Source: Flavobacterium sp. N2270 | GTDB taxonomy: Bacteria > Bacteroidota > Bacteroidia > Flavobacteriales > Flavobacteriaceae | NCBI RefSeq assembly: GCF_025947225.1 | Contig: NZ_CP110005.1 | Span: 1,240,001 to 1,304,000 of the forward strand | DNA length: 64,000 bases | Reading direction: 5' to 3' | Part shown: in pieces, positions 9,542-17,894 of the stretch | Position numbering within the stretch: the stretch's first letter is position 1 | Layout: each line of letters opens with the position of its first letter | The notes under the pieces: model-generated | Database searches by the model: none | Told to the model about the DNA's origin: nothing | Seen by the model: the letters and a program-made list of their open reading frames with translations, nothing else | Program-made: the position numbers and the translations under genes

Positions 9542-11086
9542 ATGGCAGGAGGAAAATTAAGTCCTAGACAAAAGATGGTAAACCTAATGTACTTGGTTTT
9601 CATCGCAATGTTAGCTTTAAATATGTCAAAAGAAGTATTATCTGCTTTTGGGATTTTAAATAACAAAATTATAGAATCAAATGGAATTGCTGATGTGCGT
9701 AATCAGTCTTCATTTGAACAATTAGCTCAAAAAGCAGCTGATCAACCAGGTCAGTTTGGTGATAAGAAAGCAAAAGTTGATAAAATTAGAAAATTAGCTA
9801 AAGACTTTTCTGATTATATTGAAAAAATTAAAACTGAAATAACTAAAGATTATCCTAGAGACGAAGATGGTAATTTACCATTTGAAGCAATGGATAAAGG
9901 AGATGCTGTTGATGAAATGTGGTTCGCTGGTGATAAACCAACACCTAAAGGTCAAGAGTTTTTAGATAGACTTGCAGCTTTTTCATCAGATATTAAAAAA
10001 GCAGGAGGAAGTTCTATTTCTGATCCAGAAATGAAGAAAATTGAAGCTAGATTTGCAACTGCTCCTGTAAAATCTAAAAGTGCAGGTGCAACTTTAAATT
10101 GGTTAGATTATAACTATAAAGGTTTCCCTTTAATAGCTACAGTTACTAAATTATCTCAATTACAAGCAGATATTAAAACCACTGAAAGTGATGTTATTAG
10201 TGGAATGTTTCAATCTGACTTAGTTGCTGCAGCATCTTTAACTGCTTATCAACCAATAGTTGTTCCTGAAAAATCAGCTTTTTTCCAAGGAGAAGCTGTA
10301 AAAGGAAGAGTTATATTAGGTAAATTCGATCCAACATTAGTAGCTAAATCTGTTATTGTTAATGGTCAAACTGTAAAAGCCGAAGCTGGACAGGCTAATT
10401 TCTCTTTCAATGCAGGTAGTGTTGGAGAGCATGAAATTACGGGTTCATTTAACTTTGATGAAGGTGGTAAAGTTGTTAGTTTACCAATTAAAGGTAACTA
10501 TGTAGTAGTTCCTAGACCAAATTCTGCTACTATTTCGGCAGATAAAATGAATGTTGTTTATAGAGGTGTAACTAACCCAATGACAATTTCATTTGCTGGT
10601 ATTTCAGATGATAAAGTAAGTGCTTCTGGTGCTGGTTTGTCTAAAGGATCTGGTGTAGGTAAATACAACATGAATCCAGGTTCAGGACGTGAGGTTACTA
10701 TTAACGTAAACGGTAAATTACCTGATGGTAAACCTGTTTCGGATAAGAAAATATTCAGAATTAAAGATATCCCTGCACCAATGGGTACAATCCGTGGTGA
10801 ATATAGCGCAAAAGGACCTAAGAACAGTTTAGAAGTTTCTTCAGTTGGTGCTAAATTAGAGGATTTTGATTTTGAATTAAATATTGATGTTGTTAGTTTT
10901 AACATTAAAGTGCCTGGACAACCTACAATTGTTGTTAATGGAACACGTATGGATGGTAGAGCAAAAGCAGCTATTGCTAAAGCTAGTAGAGGTGACTTAG
11001 TTGTTATTTCTGAGATTAAAACAAAATTAAGAGGTAGTTCTATTATGTTAAAGAAAACTGCTCCTTGTACATTTGAAGTACAATAA
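9542..11086 (+). CDS. gldM: GldM, T9SS/gliding motor periplasm-spanning subunit
   Basis: The 514-residue protein has one N-terminal transmembrane helix (about 12-33, MVNLMYLVFIAMLALN) followed by a long periplasmic part. The domains D1-D4 of the PorM/GldM family are recognisable: a helical first domain up to about residue 225, then beta-rich domains. The helix sits in the GldL ring, and the periplasmic arm carries motor torque to the GldK/GldN ring. Length and gene order are those of the family. Confidence 0.97.
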   Translation: MAGGKLSPRQKMVNLMYLVFIAMLALNMSKEVLSAFGILNNKIIESNGIADVRNQSSFEQLAQKAADQPGQFGDKKAKVDKIRKLAKDFSDYIEKIKTEITKDYPRDEDGNLPFEAMDKGDAVDEMWFAGDKPTPKGQEFLDRLAAFSSDIKKAGGSSISDPEMKKIEARFATAPVKSKSAGATLNWLDYNYKGFPLIATVTKLSQLQADIKTTESDVISGMFQSDLVAAASLTAYQPIVVPEKSAFFQGEAVKGRVILGKFDPTLVAKSVIVNGQTVKAEAGQANFSFNAGSVGEHEITGSFNFDEGGKVVSLPIKGNYVVVPRPNSATISADKMNVVYRGVTNPMTISFAGISDDKVSASGAGLSKGSGVGKYNMNPGSGREVTINVNGKLPDGKPVSDKKIFRIKDIPAPMGTIRGEYSAKGPKNSLEVSSVGAKLEDFDFELNIDVVSFNIKVPGQPTIVVNGTRMDGRAKAAIAKASRGDLVVISEIKTKLRGSSIMLKKTAPCTFEVQ

Positions 11087-11130
11087 AAATTAACTTTCAG
11101 AGTTTATTTATAAACTAAAAGAATAAAAAA

Positions 11131-12018
11131 ATGAATTGGAGAAATTTTATATTAGTAGTTGCTTTAGGTTTAAGTTCAACTTTTACCTTTGCTCAATCTA
11201 ATTTATTAAATGCAAAGACACCTGATCAAATAGGTAAGAAGACTGAAGCAGAATTAGTAGCTGACAATGATAAACCAATGCCTTACGGTTATGTTCATGA
11301 TAGAGATATCTTAATGGGTAAACGTACATGGGAAATTGTTGATCTAGATGAGCGTGTTAATTTTCCTTTCTATTTTCCTATTGAAGGTGATTTAGGTCCA
11401 GACAGAAAGCCTTTATATAAAGTGCTTATTGATGGAATTAAAGATGGTAAAATTACAGAGATCTATGATTCTAGTTATTTTACTGACAAAAAATCTTTAA
11501 AGGATATTGAAGCTTCTTTAGTATTTATTGATACTACCGATGCAGGTAGAGAATATTACAATGCTGGAGAATCTATTCCTGAAGAATATATTGTTAAAAC
11601 ACAAATTGAAGCATTTCATGTAGATGCTTATAAATTAGTTGGATATTGGTATTTTGATAAGCGTCAAGGTGAATTAAAATACAGAATGTTAGGTATTTGT
11701 CCAATTGTTCCGGATGTATATACAATGAATAATGATGTAAAAGATTATATCGAATTATTTTGGGTTTACTTTCCTGCAGCTAGAGATATCTTGCACGAGG
11801 CTAAAGCTTTTAATGATAGAAATTCGGCTATGCCATTTACATTTGATCACTTGTTAAATTCGCGTCGTTTTAATGGTGTAATTTATCTAGAAGAGAATGT
11901 TTACGGTGATAGATTGATTAAAGATTATATGAAAGAAAATGCGCAAATGCAATTATTAGAGTCTGAGCGTGTTAAAGAAAAAATTAGAGATTTCGAACAA
12001 GATATGTGGAATTATTAA
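11131..12018 (+). CDS. gldN: GldN, T9SS periplasmic ring protein
   Basis: The 295-residue secreted protein has a signal peptide cleaved after TFTFA-Q (about residue 22). The GldN/PorN family segments RTWEIVDLDERVNFPFYFP and LFWVYFPAARDIL are both present. GldN binds GldK and the far end of GldM. It is the last gene of the cluster and is followed directly by an intrinsic terminator. Confidence 0.96.
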   Translation: MNWRNFILVVALGLSSTFTFAQSNLLNAKTPDQIGKKTEAELVADNDKPMPYGYVHDRDILMGKRTWEIVDLDERVNFPFYFPIEGDLGPDRKPLYKVLIDGIKDGKITEIYDSSYFTDKKSLKDIEASLVFIDTTDAGREYYNAGESIPEEYIVKTQIEAFHVDAYKLVGYWYFDKRQGELKYRMLGICPIVPDVYTMNNDVKDYIELFWVYFPAARDILHEAKAFNDRNSAMPFTFDHLLNSRRFNGVIYLEENVYGDRLIKDYMKENAQMQLLESERVKEKIRDFEQDMWNY

Positions 12019-12040
12019 TATAGTTTTTCTCCAATTCATA

Positions 12041-12074
12041 AAAAAAACTCTTACCATTGGTAAGAGTTTTTTTA
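12041..12074 (+). terminator. Intrinsic terminator of gldKLMN
   Basis: A perfect 9-bp stem ACTCTTACC / GGTAAGAGT (12047-12055, 12059-12067) with an ATT loop, an A-run before it and a T-run after it. Confidence 0.85.
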
Positions 12075-12080
12075 TTTTTG
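12073..12080 (+). promoter_or_regulatory. -7 element of the flavoprotein gene, possibly leaderless transcript
   Basis: TATTTTTG matches TAnnTTTG and overlaps the end of the gldN terminator. The ATG at 12085 is only 4 nt downstream, so the transcript would begin at or very near the start codon. No well-spaced TTG is seen. Confidence 0.4.
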
Positions 12081-12084
12081 TATT

Positions 12085-13134
12085 ATGATAGATTATTTAA
12101 TTGTTGGTGCTGGTATTGCTGGAGTTTCTTTTTCCGAAATTGCAATTCAAAATAACAAGTCAGTTCTTGTTTTTGATGATGGTTCTCAGCCTTCTTCTAA
12201 AGTTGCTGGTGGAATGTATAATCCTGTTATCCTAAAACGTTTTAGCGAAGTTTGGAAAGCTAAAGAACAACTTGCCTTGTCTACTGTTTTCTATAAACAA
12301 TTAGAAGAGAAACTTTTTTGTAAGTTTGATTATAATGTTCCAGTTCTTAGAGTTTTTAATTCTATTGAAGAGCAAAATAACTGGTTTCAAGCTTCTGATA
12401 AACCAAATTTATCACCTTTTCTTTCTACAACCTTATTAAATAATACGAATGTTTCTATTAATGCCAAATTTGGTTTCGGGGAAGTTTATCAAACTGGTTA
12501 TTTAGATGTTAATTGTTTAGTTGATGCTTATTCAAAATATCTTATTGTAAATAATCTTTTGATTTCTGAAAGAATAGATTATTCTCTCTTCGAGTTTGGT
12601 GATGATTTTGTTGCCTATAAGGATGTGAAAGCAAAAAATGTAATCTTTGCTGAAGGATTTGGTATGCATTCTAATCCTTTTTTTAAAGATTTACCATTAG
12701 ATGGTACAAAAGGGGAATTATTACTAATTAAATCCGCAGATTTAAAAATTGAATCAATTATTAATGCTAGTATTTTTATTATTCCTATTGGGAAAGATTG
12801 TTATAAAGTAGGTGCAACTTATGATTGGAATGATAAAACAAATACTACAACTGAAGAAGCAAAAACTGAATTATTATCTAAGTTAGAAGAATTGATTAAT
12901 TGTAAATACGAAGTACTTGAGCATTTTGCAGGAGTTCGTCCTACGGTAAAAGACAGAAGGCCATTAGTTGGTCTACATCCAAATCATCCAAATATGTATA
13001 TTCTTAATGGTCTAGGAACAAGAGGAGTTATGTTGGGTCCATTTTTAGCACATCAATTATTTAATTACATTGAGAATAATATTCCTCTAGATGAAGAAAT
13101 TAACATAGATAGAATTTATAAAAAAAGGAACTAG
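12085..13134 (+). CDS. FAD-dependent oxidoreductase, DAO family
   Basis: The 349-residue protein has an N-terminal Rossmann dinucleotide fold (VGAGIAGVSFSEIA, residues 7-20) followed by GGMYNPVILKRF, a pattern of D-amino-acid/glycine oxidase-like flavoproteins. A C-terminal HFAGVRPTVKDRRPLVG and NGLGTRGVMLGP segment closes the FAD site, as in the DAO and MnmC C-terminal families. The substrate is unknown. It has no signal peptide and is likely cytoplasmic. Its stop overlaps that of the convergent gene. Confidence 0.85.
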   Translation: MIDYLIVGAGIAGVSFSEIAIQNNKSVLVFDDGSQPSSKVAGGMYNPVILKRFSEVWKAKEQLALSTVFYKQLEEKLFCKFDYNVPVLRVFNSIEEQNNWFQASDKPNLSPFLSTTLLNNTNVSINAKFGFGEVYQTGYLDVNCLVDAYSKYLIVNNLLISERIDYSLFEFGDDFVAYKDVKAKNVIFAEGFGMHSNPFFKDLPLDGTKGELLLIKSADLKIESIINASIFIIPIGKDCYKVGATYDWNDKTNTTTEEAKTELLSKLEELINCKYEVLEHFAGVRPTVKDRRPLVGLHPNHPNMYILNGLGTRGVMLGPFLAHQLFNYIENNIPLDEEINIDRIYKKRN

Positions 13135-13151
13135 TTTTTAGTTCCTTTTTT
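13121..13151. terminator. Bidirectional terminator built over two overlapping stop codons
   Basis: Stem AAAAAAGGAACTA / TAGTTCCTTTTTT (13121-13133, 13139-13151) with a 5-nt loop. The TAG of the plus-strand gene (13132-13134) and the TAG of the minus-strand gene (13131-13133) share the palindrome CTAG inside the stem. Confidence 0.85.
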
Positions 13152-13529
13152 GTTTTTCCAGTTTTTATCAAAATGTATAAAAATATTTGCCCAAATATTT
13201 CTTGACACTCTCATTGTGAAAGGCATAAGTAATATTTGAGTAATTATTATTACTATAAAAGCAGTTTTTAAAGTGCTACTGCAAAAGATATATGAAATGA
13301 CAAATGCTGCAACTGCAAATGCAATTCCTACCGCATAACTTACATACATTGCTCCATAAAAAAAAGAAGGTTCAATTTTATATCTTGTTTCACAATGACT
13401 GCATTTTTCATGCATTTTGTAAATTTCCATTAAATTATATGGATTTTTATTCAAATACATACTTTCTTCATGGCATTTTGGACAACTTCCTGTTAAAATA
13501 CTATATAGTTTGGATCCTTTTTTTAACAT
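13131..13529 (-). CDS. DUF983 family membrane protein
   Basis: With the start at MLKKGSKLY this is a 132-residue protein. Two Cys pairs, CPKC near residue 16 and CSHC near 43, look like a small zinc ribbon. They are followed by FFYGAMYVSYAVG and two transmembrane helices, which is the DUF983 layout. The frame is open back to 13640, but a -7 element at 13546-13553 places transcription start after that, so the ATG at 13529 (or 13535) is preferred. The function of the family is unknown. Confidence 0.82.
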   Translation of the reverse strand: MLKKGSKLYSILTGSCPKCHEESMYLNKNPYNLMEIYKMHEKCSHCETRYKIEPSFFYGAMYVSYAVGIAFAVAAFVISYIFCSSTLKTAFIVIIITQILLMPFTMRVSRNIWANIFIHFDKNWKNKKGTKN

Positions 13530-13545
13530 TTGCATAAATTTTACA

Positions 13546-13553
13546 CAAAGATA
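13546..13553 (-). promoter_or_regulatory. -7 element of the DUF983 gene
   Basis: On the minus strand this reads TATCTTTG, a full match to TAnnTTTG, 16 nt before the ATG at 13529. The nearest TTG upstream (13579-13581) is 25 nt away, longer than usual. It sits in the 68-nt divergent region shared with the ABC-F gene. Confidence 0.45.
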
Positions 13554-13597
13554 CCAATTAAGGTGTTTATTTGTGTAACAATCATTACAAAAAGAAG

Positions 13598-15508
13598 ATG
13601 TTAAATATTCATAATTTGTCGGTTTCGTTTGGCGGAACATATTTGTTTGAAGAAGTTACTTTTAGATTAGGTTCTGGAGATAGAGTTGGATTAGTTGGAA
13701 AAAATGGAGCTGGAAAATCTACTATGTTGAAAATTTTGGCGGGTGATTTTAAACCAGATTCCGGTGTTATAGCTACTGAAAAAGAAGTGAAAATGGGTTT
13801 TCTTCGCCAAGATATCGATTTTGAAGAAGGAAGAACTGTTTTAGAAGAGGCTTATCAAGCTTTTGAAGAAATTAAAAAAGCTGAGCTGAAATTAGATGAG
13901 TTAAATCATTTGTTGGTAACAAGAACTGACTATGAATCAGAGGAATATTTAAAAATTATTGAAGAACTTAGTGATGTAACTCACCATTATGATGTTCTCG
14001 GCGGTTATAATTACGTGGGTGATACAGAGAAAATTCTTTTAGGTCTTGGTTTTAAACGTGAAGATTTTAATAATCAAACCGATACTTTTTCAGGAGGTTG
14101 GCGTATGCGTATTGAATTAGCTAAACTTCTTCTTCAGTCTAACGATATTCTGCTTTTAGATGAGCCAACAAATCACTTAGATATTGAAAGTATTATTTGG
14201 TTAGAAGGTTTTTTAAGAAATTTTTCTGGAGTTGTGGTTATTGTATCCCATGATAAAATGTTTTTGGATAATGTAACTAATAGAACTATTGAAATTTCAT
14301 TAGGAAAAGCATATGATTTCAACAAACCCTATACTCAATATTTAGAGTTACGTCATGAAATTCGCGAAAAGCAATTGGCTACTCAAAAAAATCAGGCTAA
14401 AAAAATTGAAGAAACCGAAAAGTTAATTGAAAAATTTAGAGCAAAAGCATCTAAAGCATCAATGGCGCAATCTTTAATTAAAAAATTAGATAAAGTAGAA
14501 CGTATTGAAGTAGATGAAGATGATAATTCTGTAATGAATATTTCATTTCCTGTTTCTCAAGTTCCAGGTAGAGTTGTAGTTGAAGCTGAACATGTTACAA
14601 AGTCTTACGGAGATAAAACTATTTTAAAAGATATTTCGTTATTGGTTGAGCGTGGAAGTAAAATCGCTTTCGTTGGTCAAAATGGCCAAGGAAAATCTAC
14701 TTTTATTAAAGCAATTGTAAATGAGTTTGAATATGAAGGAAGTATTAAATTAGGTCACAATGTACAAGTTGGTTATTTCGCCCAAAACCAAGCTGAGTAT
14801 TTAGATGGTGAAAAAACCTTGTTAGATACAATGCTTGAAGCAGCTACAGATTCTAATCGTTCTAAAGTTAGAGATATGCTTGGTTCGTTTCTTTTTAGAG
14901 GTGATGACGTGGAAAAGAAAGTAAAAGTATTATCTGGAGGTGAAAGAAACCGTTTGGCGCTTTGTAAGCTGCTTTTACAGCCAATTAATGTGCTTTTGAT
15001 GGATGAGCCAACGAATCACTTAGATATTAAGTCTAAGAATGTTTTAAAGGCGGCATTAAATAAATATGAAGGAACATTGTTATTGGTTTCTCACGATAGA
15101 GATTTTTTACAAGGCTTAGCAAATGTTACTTATGAATTTAAAGATCAAAAAATTCGTGAATATTTAGGTGATATAAACTTCTTCTTGGAGCAAAAGAAGG
15201 CAAATGACATGCGTGCTTTTGAAAAGGTTGATGAAGTGATTAAGCCCAAAGAAAAAAATGAAGCGAAGAGTTTGTCTTATGAAGATCAAAAGAAAAATAA
15301 ATCATTACAAAATAAATTAAGTAAGATTGAAAGTCAAATTCAGCAATTAGAAAAAGATATTCAAAAAGACGATAGAGAATTAGCTTCAAATTATGATAAG
15401 TTAATTGAAAATGCAGCTTTTTTTACAGCTTACGAGAAGAAAAAGAAAGAATTAGATCAATTATTGGAAGACTGGGAAGTTGTTCAAGAAGAAATAGATT
15501 CTTTATAA
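13598..15508 (+). CDS. ABC-F family ATPase (ribosome-associated)
   Basis: The 636-residue protein has two ABC domains and no transmembrane segments. Walker A motifs are GKNGAGKST (about 34-42) and GQNGQGKST (about 357-365). Signature motifs are FSGGW (about 164) and LSGGE (about 445). Walker B regions read LLLDEPTNHLDI and LLMDEPTNHLDI. A linker (P-site tRNA interaction motif) lies between the domains, and a C-terminal coiled coil resembles Uup. Members act on the ribosome to relieve stalling. The ATG at 13598 follows AAAGAAG; the in-frame TTG at 13571 is too far upstream to be convincing. Confidence 0.92.
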   Translation: MLNIHNLSVSFGGTYLFEEVTFRLGSGDRVGLVGKNGAGKSTMLKILAGDFKPDSGVIATEKEVKMGFLRQDIDFEEGRTVLEEAYQAFEEIKKAELKLDELNHLLVTRTDYESEEYLKIIEELSDVTHHYDVLGGYNYVGDTEKILLGLGFKREDFNNQTDTFSGGWRMRIELAKLLLQSNDILLLDEPTNHLDIESIIWLEGFLRNFSGVVVIVSHDKMFLDNVTNRTIEISLGKAYDFNKPYTQYLELRHEIREKQLATQKNQAKKIEETEKLIEKFRAKASKASMAQSLIKKLDKVERIEVDEDDNSVMNISFPVSQVPGRVVVEAEHVTKSYGDKTILKDISLLVERGSKIAFVGQNGQGKSTFIKAIVNEFEYEGSIKLGHNVQVGYFAQNQAEYLDGEKTLLDTMLEAATDSNRSKVRDMLGSFLFRGDDVEKKVKVLSGGERNRLALCKLLLQPINVLLMDEPTNHLDIKSKNVLKAALNKYEGTLLLVSHDRDFLQGLANVTYEFKDQKIREYLGDINFFLEQKKANDMRAFEKVDEVIKPKEKNEAKSLSYEDQKKNKSLQNKLSKIESQIQQLEKDIQKDDRELASNYDKLIENAAFFTAYEKKKKELDQLLEDWEVVQEEIDSL

Positions 15509-15515
15509 AATATGA

Positions 15516-15545
15516 AACCAATTGTTAATTTAATTGGTTTTTTTT
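15516..15545 (+). terminator. Intrinsic terminator of the ABC-F gene
   Basis: Stem AAACCAATT / AATTGGTTT (15516-15524, 15533-15541) followed by T's. It overlaps the stop of the convergent minus-strand gene. Confidence 0.7.
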
Positions 15546-16689
15546 ATTTGAAAGGATGACGTTGATTCCATTCTAAATTGGGTTCAAGGCTTTGAAATAT
15601 TTTTCCTATAAATTTATTTACAAATGAATTTGTGTGCAGGATAAAACCCGACATGTAAACTGGTTCTGCACCAATTGAACTTTTAATTTCTATTGCGGTT
15701 CGTCCAAAGATTATTTTTTTAAAATGATTTTCAATACCAAATTCAGTCATATGATACAACATATTTAGATATAACATGTTGTTTTTTTGAATTTCGTCAT
15801 CATAACCAAGAAAATACGTTTCTAAAACATCTTCGTTAAGTAAAAGCGTGTGAAAACCAACAAGTTTGTCGTTTAAGAAATGTCCAAATATTCTAAATCT
15901 ACTTCCGCATTGTTTTTTAAATGTCGAAAAATGATTCTCAGCTAGAAAAAAAGTATTAAAAGGGGCGTTTTTGGCAACATAATGATAAAGTTCATTAATT
16001 CTGTTTTCATGAAAAATTACATCATCTAAGCTAAGTTCTTTTTCAATAATTCCATTATATTTTTTATGTGCTCTTTTGTATTGGTCTCTGTATTTTTTTG
16101 TAAATGCAGCAACATAATCTTCTTTTGAACTCCAATTTTCATTTAAATTGAAAATCATATTAGGTTGTGCGTTAAATTCGTAAAGGTTATTAAAATAATT
16201 CTTTTTGAACAGAGTTGCGTTTTGTTTGTAAAAATCTTTAAATGAAACAATGTGTATTTTAATTCCTTTATTTTTAAAGTAAATAATAAGTGCATTGCTG
16301 CAATCAATTAATAATTTACTTAAACATTTATGTTCAATTTCTTTAGAAAGGGCATAAGCATTTTGTCCTGATATCATATTATTTCCAATGAAGAGAACAT
16401 GTGAGGCGAAGTTTTTAAAAATAAAATTTCGAATGTGTGTTTTTAAACAGCTATCTCTTTCTCCAAAAGACTCTAGTTTATTTAAATCTAAATATTGGGA
16501 TAAAAGTGTTCCAACTAACTTGTCATTTTCAAATATTCCTATGTAAAAACATTCCATATTTGTAGGTGCAGAATTTTCTAGCACTTGTAAATAAGGAGTT
16601 TGTAAAAAATGATTTGATGCAGCTACTTCATTCCAGTTTTCCGGAAGAGTTGAAATAGATGTATATACTTTAAAGTTTATGTTTTCCAA
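15544..16689 (-). CDS. GNAT-fold (FemAB/Acetyltransf_6-like) protein
   Basis: This protein of about 381 residues looks like a peptide-transferase/acetyltransferase of the FemAB or Acetyltransf_6 type. It has an N-terminal half with IGIFENDKLVGTLLSQY, a central TKKYRDQYKRAHKKYNG, and a second half with LNDKLVGFHTLLLNEDVLETYFLGYD and MLYLNMLYHM. Such enzymes often modify cell-wall or surface polymers; no substrate can be named. No ATG exists near the 5' end. The frame is open from TTG 16710, but that codon lies in the loop of the upstream terminator, so TTG 16689 (MENINFKVY) is preferred. Confidence 0.6.
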   Translation of the reverse strand: MENINFKVYTSISTLPENWNEVAASNHFLQTPYLQVLENSAPTNMECFYIGIFENDKLVGTLLSQYLDLNKLESFGERDSCLKTHIRNFIFKNFASHVLFIGNNMISGQNAYALSKEIEHKCLSKLLIDCSNALIIYFKNKGIKIHIVSFKDFYKQNATLFKKNYFNNLYEFNAQPNMIFNLNENWSSKEDYVAAFTKKYRDQYKRAHKKYNGIIEKELSLDDVIFHENRINELYHYVAKNAPFNTFFLAENHFSTFKKQCGSRFRIFGHFLNDKLVGFHTLLLNEDVLETYFLGYDDEIQKNNMLYLNMLYHMTEFGIENHFKKIIFGRTAIEIKSSIGAEPVYMSGFILHTNSFVNKFIGKIFQSLEPNLEWNQRHPFK

Positions 16690-16723
16690 AATAAAAAAAT
16701 CGTCCCACAAAAATAGGACGATT
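16690..16723 (-). terminator. Intrinsic terminator of the DUF1761 gene
   Basis: On the minus strand: stem AATCGTCC / GGACGATT (arms 16716-16723 and 16698-16705) with a 10-nt loop, then TTTTTTAT. Confidence 0.75.
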
Positions 16724-16764
16724 GGTATTAAATAAAATGTTAAAAAGACAACATTTATTCATAT

Positions 16765-17247
16765 TTATTTCCAAGCACAAATTATTCCGCCCATAATTGA
16801 CATAACAACAATCCAATATCCAGCAGTTACTGCAGCATATCTAAATGATTTTTGTTCAAATAAACAATTTGTAGCAATTACAGGTAGCGATATAAATAAA
16901 CCTGATAATAAACCGTGAAATACACCATGTTTAAAAGTTCTATATGCTTCGCCATAATCACTCATAAAAGCAAAGTAAGATGGTTTAGCATTTTCAATAT
17001 TTCCTCCTACTAATCCGGCAACTCCTAATTGATGAATAGTTAAAACTTGCATGTAAAATGCTAGTATAAAAGCGAAAACAAAAGTAAGTCCGAATATTTT
17101 TAGCATATTTCCTTGTCTTGCTTTCTCATCAGTCATTCCTGTTTCGTTCATCCAAATAGTTCCAAAAACTTTTGGATGATACCAAATAAATCCGACTACA
17201 AAACTTGATAAAGCAGCTGTTAAAATAGCAAAAAAGTTAATTTCCAT
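16765..17247 (-). CDS. DUF1761 family membrane protein
   Basis: The 160-residue protein has about four transmembrane helices. Its start, ALSSFVVGFIWYHPKVFGTIWMNETGMTDEKARQ in two halves, is the hallmark of DUF1761: a first helix, then a W-Y-x-P-x-x-F-G segment and a short charged loop. The function of the family is unknown. It is monocistronic, with a terminator on each side. Confidence 0.85.
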   Translation of the reverse strand: MEINFFAILTAALSSFVVGFIWYHPKVFGTIWMNETGMTDEKARQGNMLKIFGLTFVFAFILAFYMQVLTIHQLGVAGLVGGNIENAKPSYFAFMSDYGEAYRTFKHGVFHGLLSGLFISLPVIATNCLFEQKSFRYAAVTAGYWIVVMSIMGGIICAWK

Positions 17248-17307
17248 ATGATTAGTTTTTAAAATTGGTAAGACTAATATACGAAAATTAACAGTTGTTG
17301 AATAAAT

Positions 17308-17340
17308 AAAAAAAACCTTTCATTTGAAAGGTTTTTTTTA
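17308..17340 (-). terminator. Intrinsic terminator (KTSC gene), bidirectional in form
   Basis: Stem AACCTTTC / GAAAGGTT with ATTT loop, flanked by an A-run (left arm from 17308) and a T-run (to 17339). It lies 2 nt past the stop of the J-domain/KTSC gene. Confidence 0.85.
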
Positions 17341-17341
17341 T

Positions 17342-17794
17342 TTATTCAGCAGCAACTAACTTGCTTGCGCTTCTGTACAAGAAATTATTATAAATATGAC
17401 GTCTCGCAAATCTACTTGGAGATTCTGCATTTACCATTTTTATGTATGTGTTTTTTGGAACTCCAAAGTATTCATATTTACTTCCGTCTAAGAAATGAAC
17501 ATATAATACAGTTTTTTCCATATAAAAATCTAATATATTAACTGAAGTGGTTGTTTTGGTATATTCTGCTTTGTCTTTTTCTAAAGTTTCAGGAGCAATA
17601 CTTACTAAAAAATGATATGCTTCAATAGTTAAAGTGCTTAATTCTTCTACTGCTAATTTATCTTCTTCATTAGTAAACTTGTCAGGATGATTTTCTTTCA
17701 TACTGTTTCTGTAAATTGACTTTAATTCTTTTAAAGTAGCGTCTTTAGTAACGTTAAGTAGTTTTCTATACTCAACAATTTTTTTCATATTCAT
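17342..17794 (-). CDS. J-domain plus KTSC domain protein
   Basis: The 150-residue protein combines two modules. Residues about 3-70 form a DnaJ-like J domain with the HPD motif intact (KENHPDKF), which would stimulate a DnaK ATPase. Residues about 80-150 form a KTSC domain (DFYMEKTVLYVHFLDGS, then YEYFGVP and LYRSASKLVAAE); KTSC is a small module also seen next to lysyl-tRNA synthetase-type proteins. No transmembrane segment is present. A TTG at 17800 would add two residues; the ATG at 17794 is preferred, and 17788 is possible. Confidence 0.75.
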   Translation of the reverse strand: MNMKKIVEYRKLLNVTKDATLKELKSIYRNSMKENHPDKFTNEEDKLAVEELSTLTIEAYHFLVSIAPETLEKDKAEYTKTTTSVNILDFYMEKTVLYVHFLDGSKYEYFGVPKNTYIKMVNAESPSRFARRHIYNNFLYRSASKLVAAE

Positions 17795-17850
17795 AATCAA
17801 GGAGATAAAGTGCTTTCTTTAAAGCAATTTTTACTAATTTTAAATTTTGT

Positions 17851-17858
17851 GCAAAACT
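17851..17858 (-). promoter_or_regulatory. -7 element upstream of the J-domain/KTSC gene
   Basis: Minus strand TAGTTTTG matches TAnnTTTG. It implies a leader of about 50 nt. No well-spaced TTG is seen. Confidence 0.35.
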
Positions 17859-17894
17859 ACTCTTTTTAATTTTTATAGACTAATAAAAAATATT

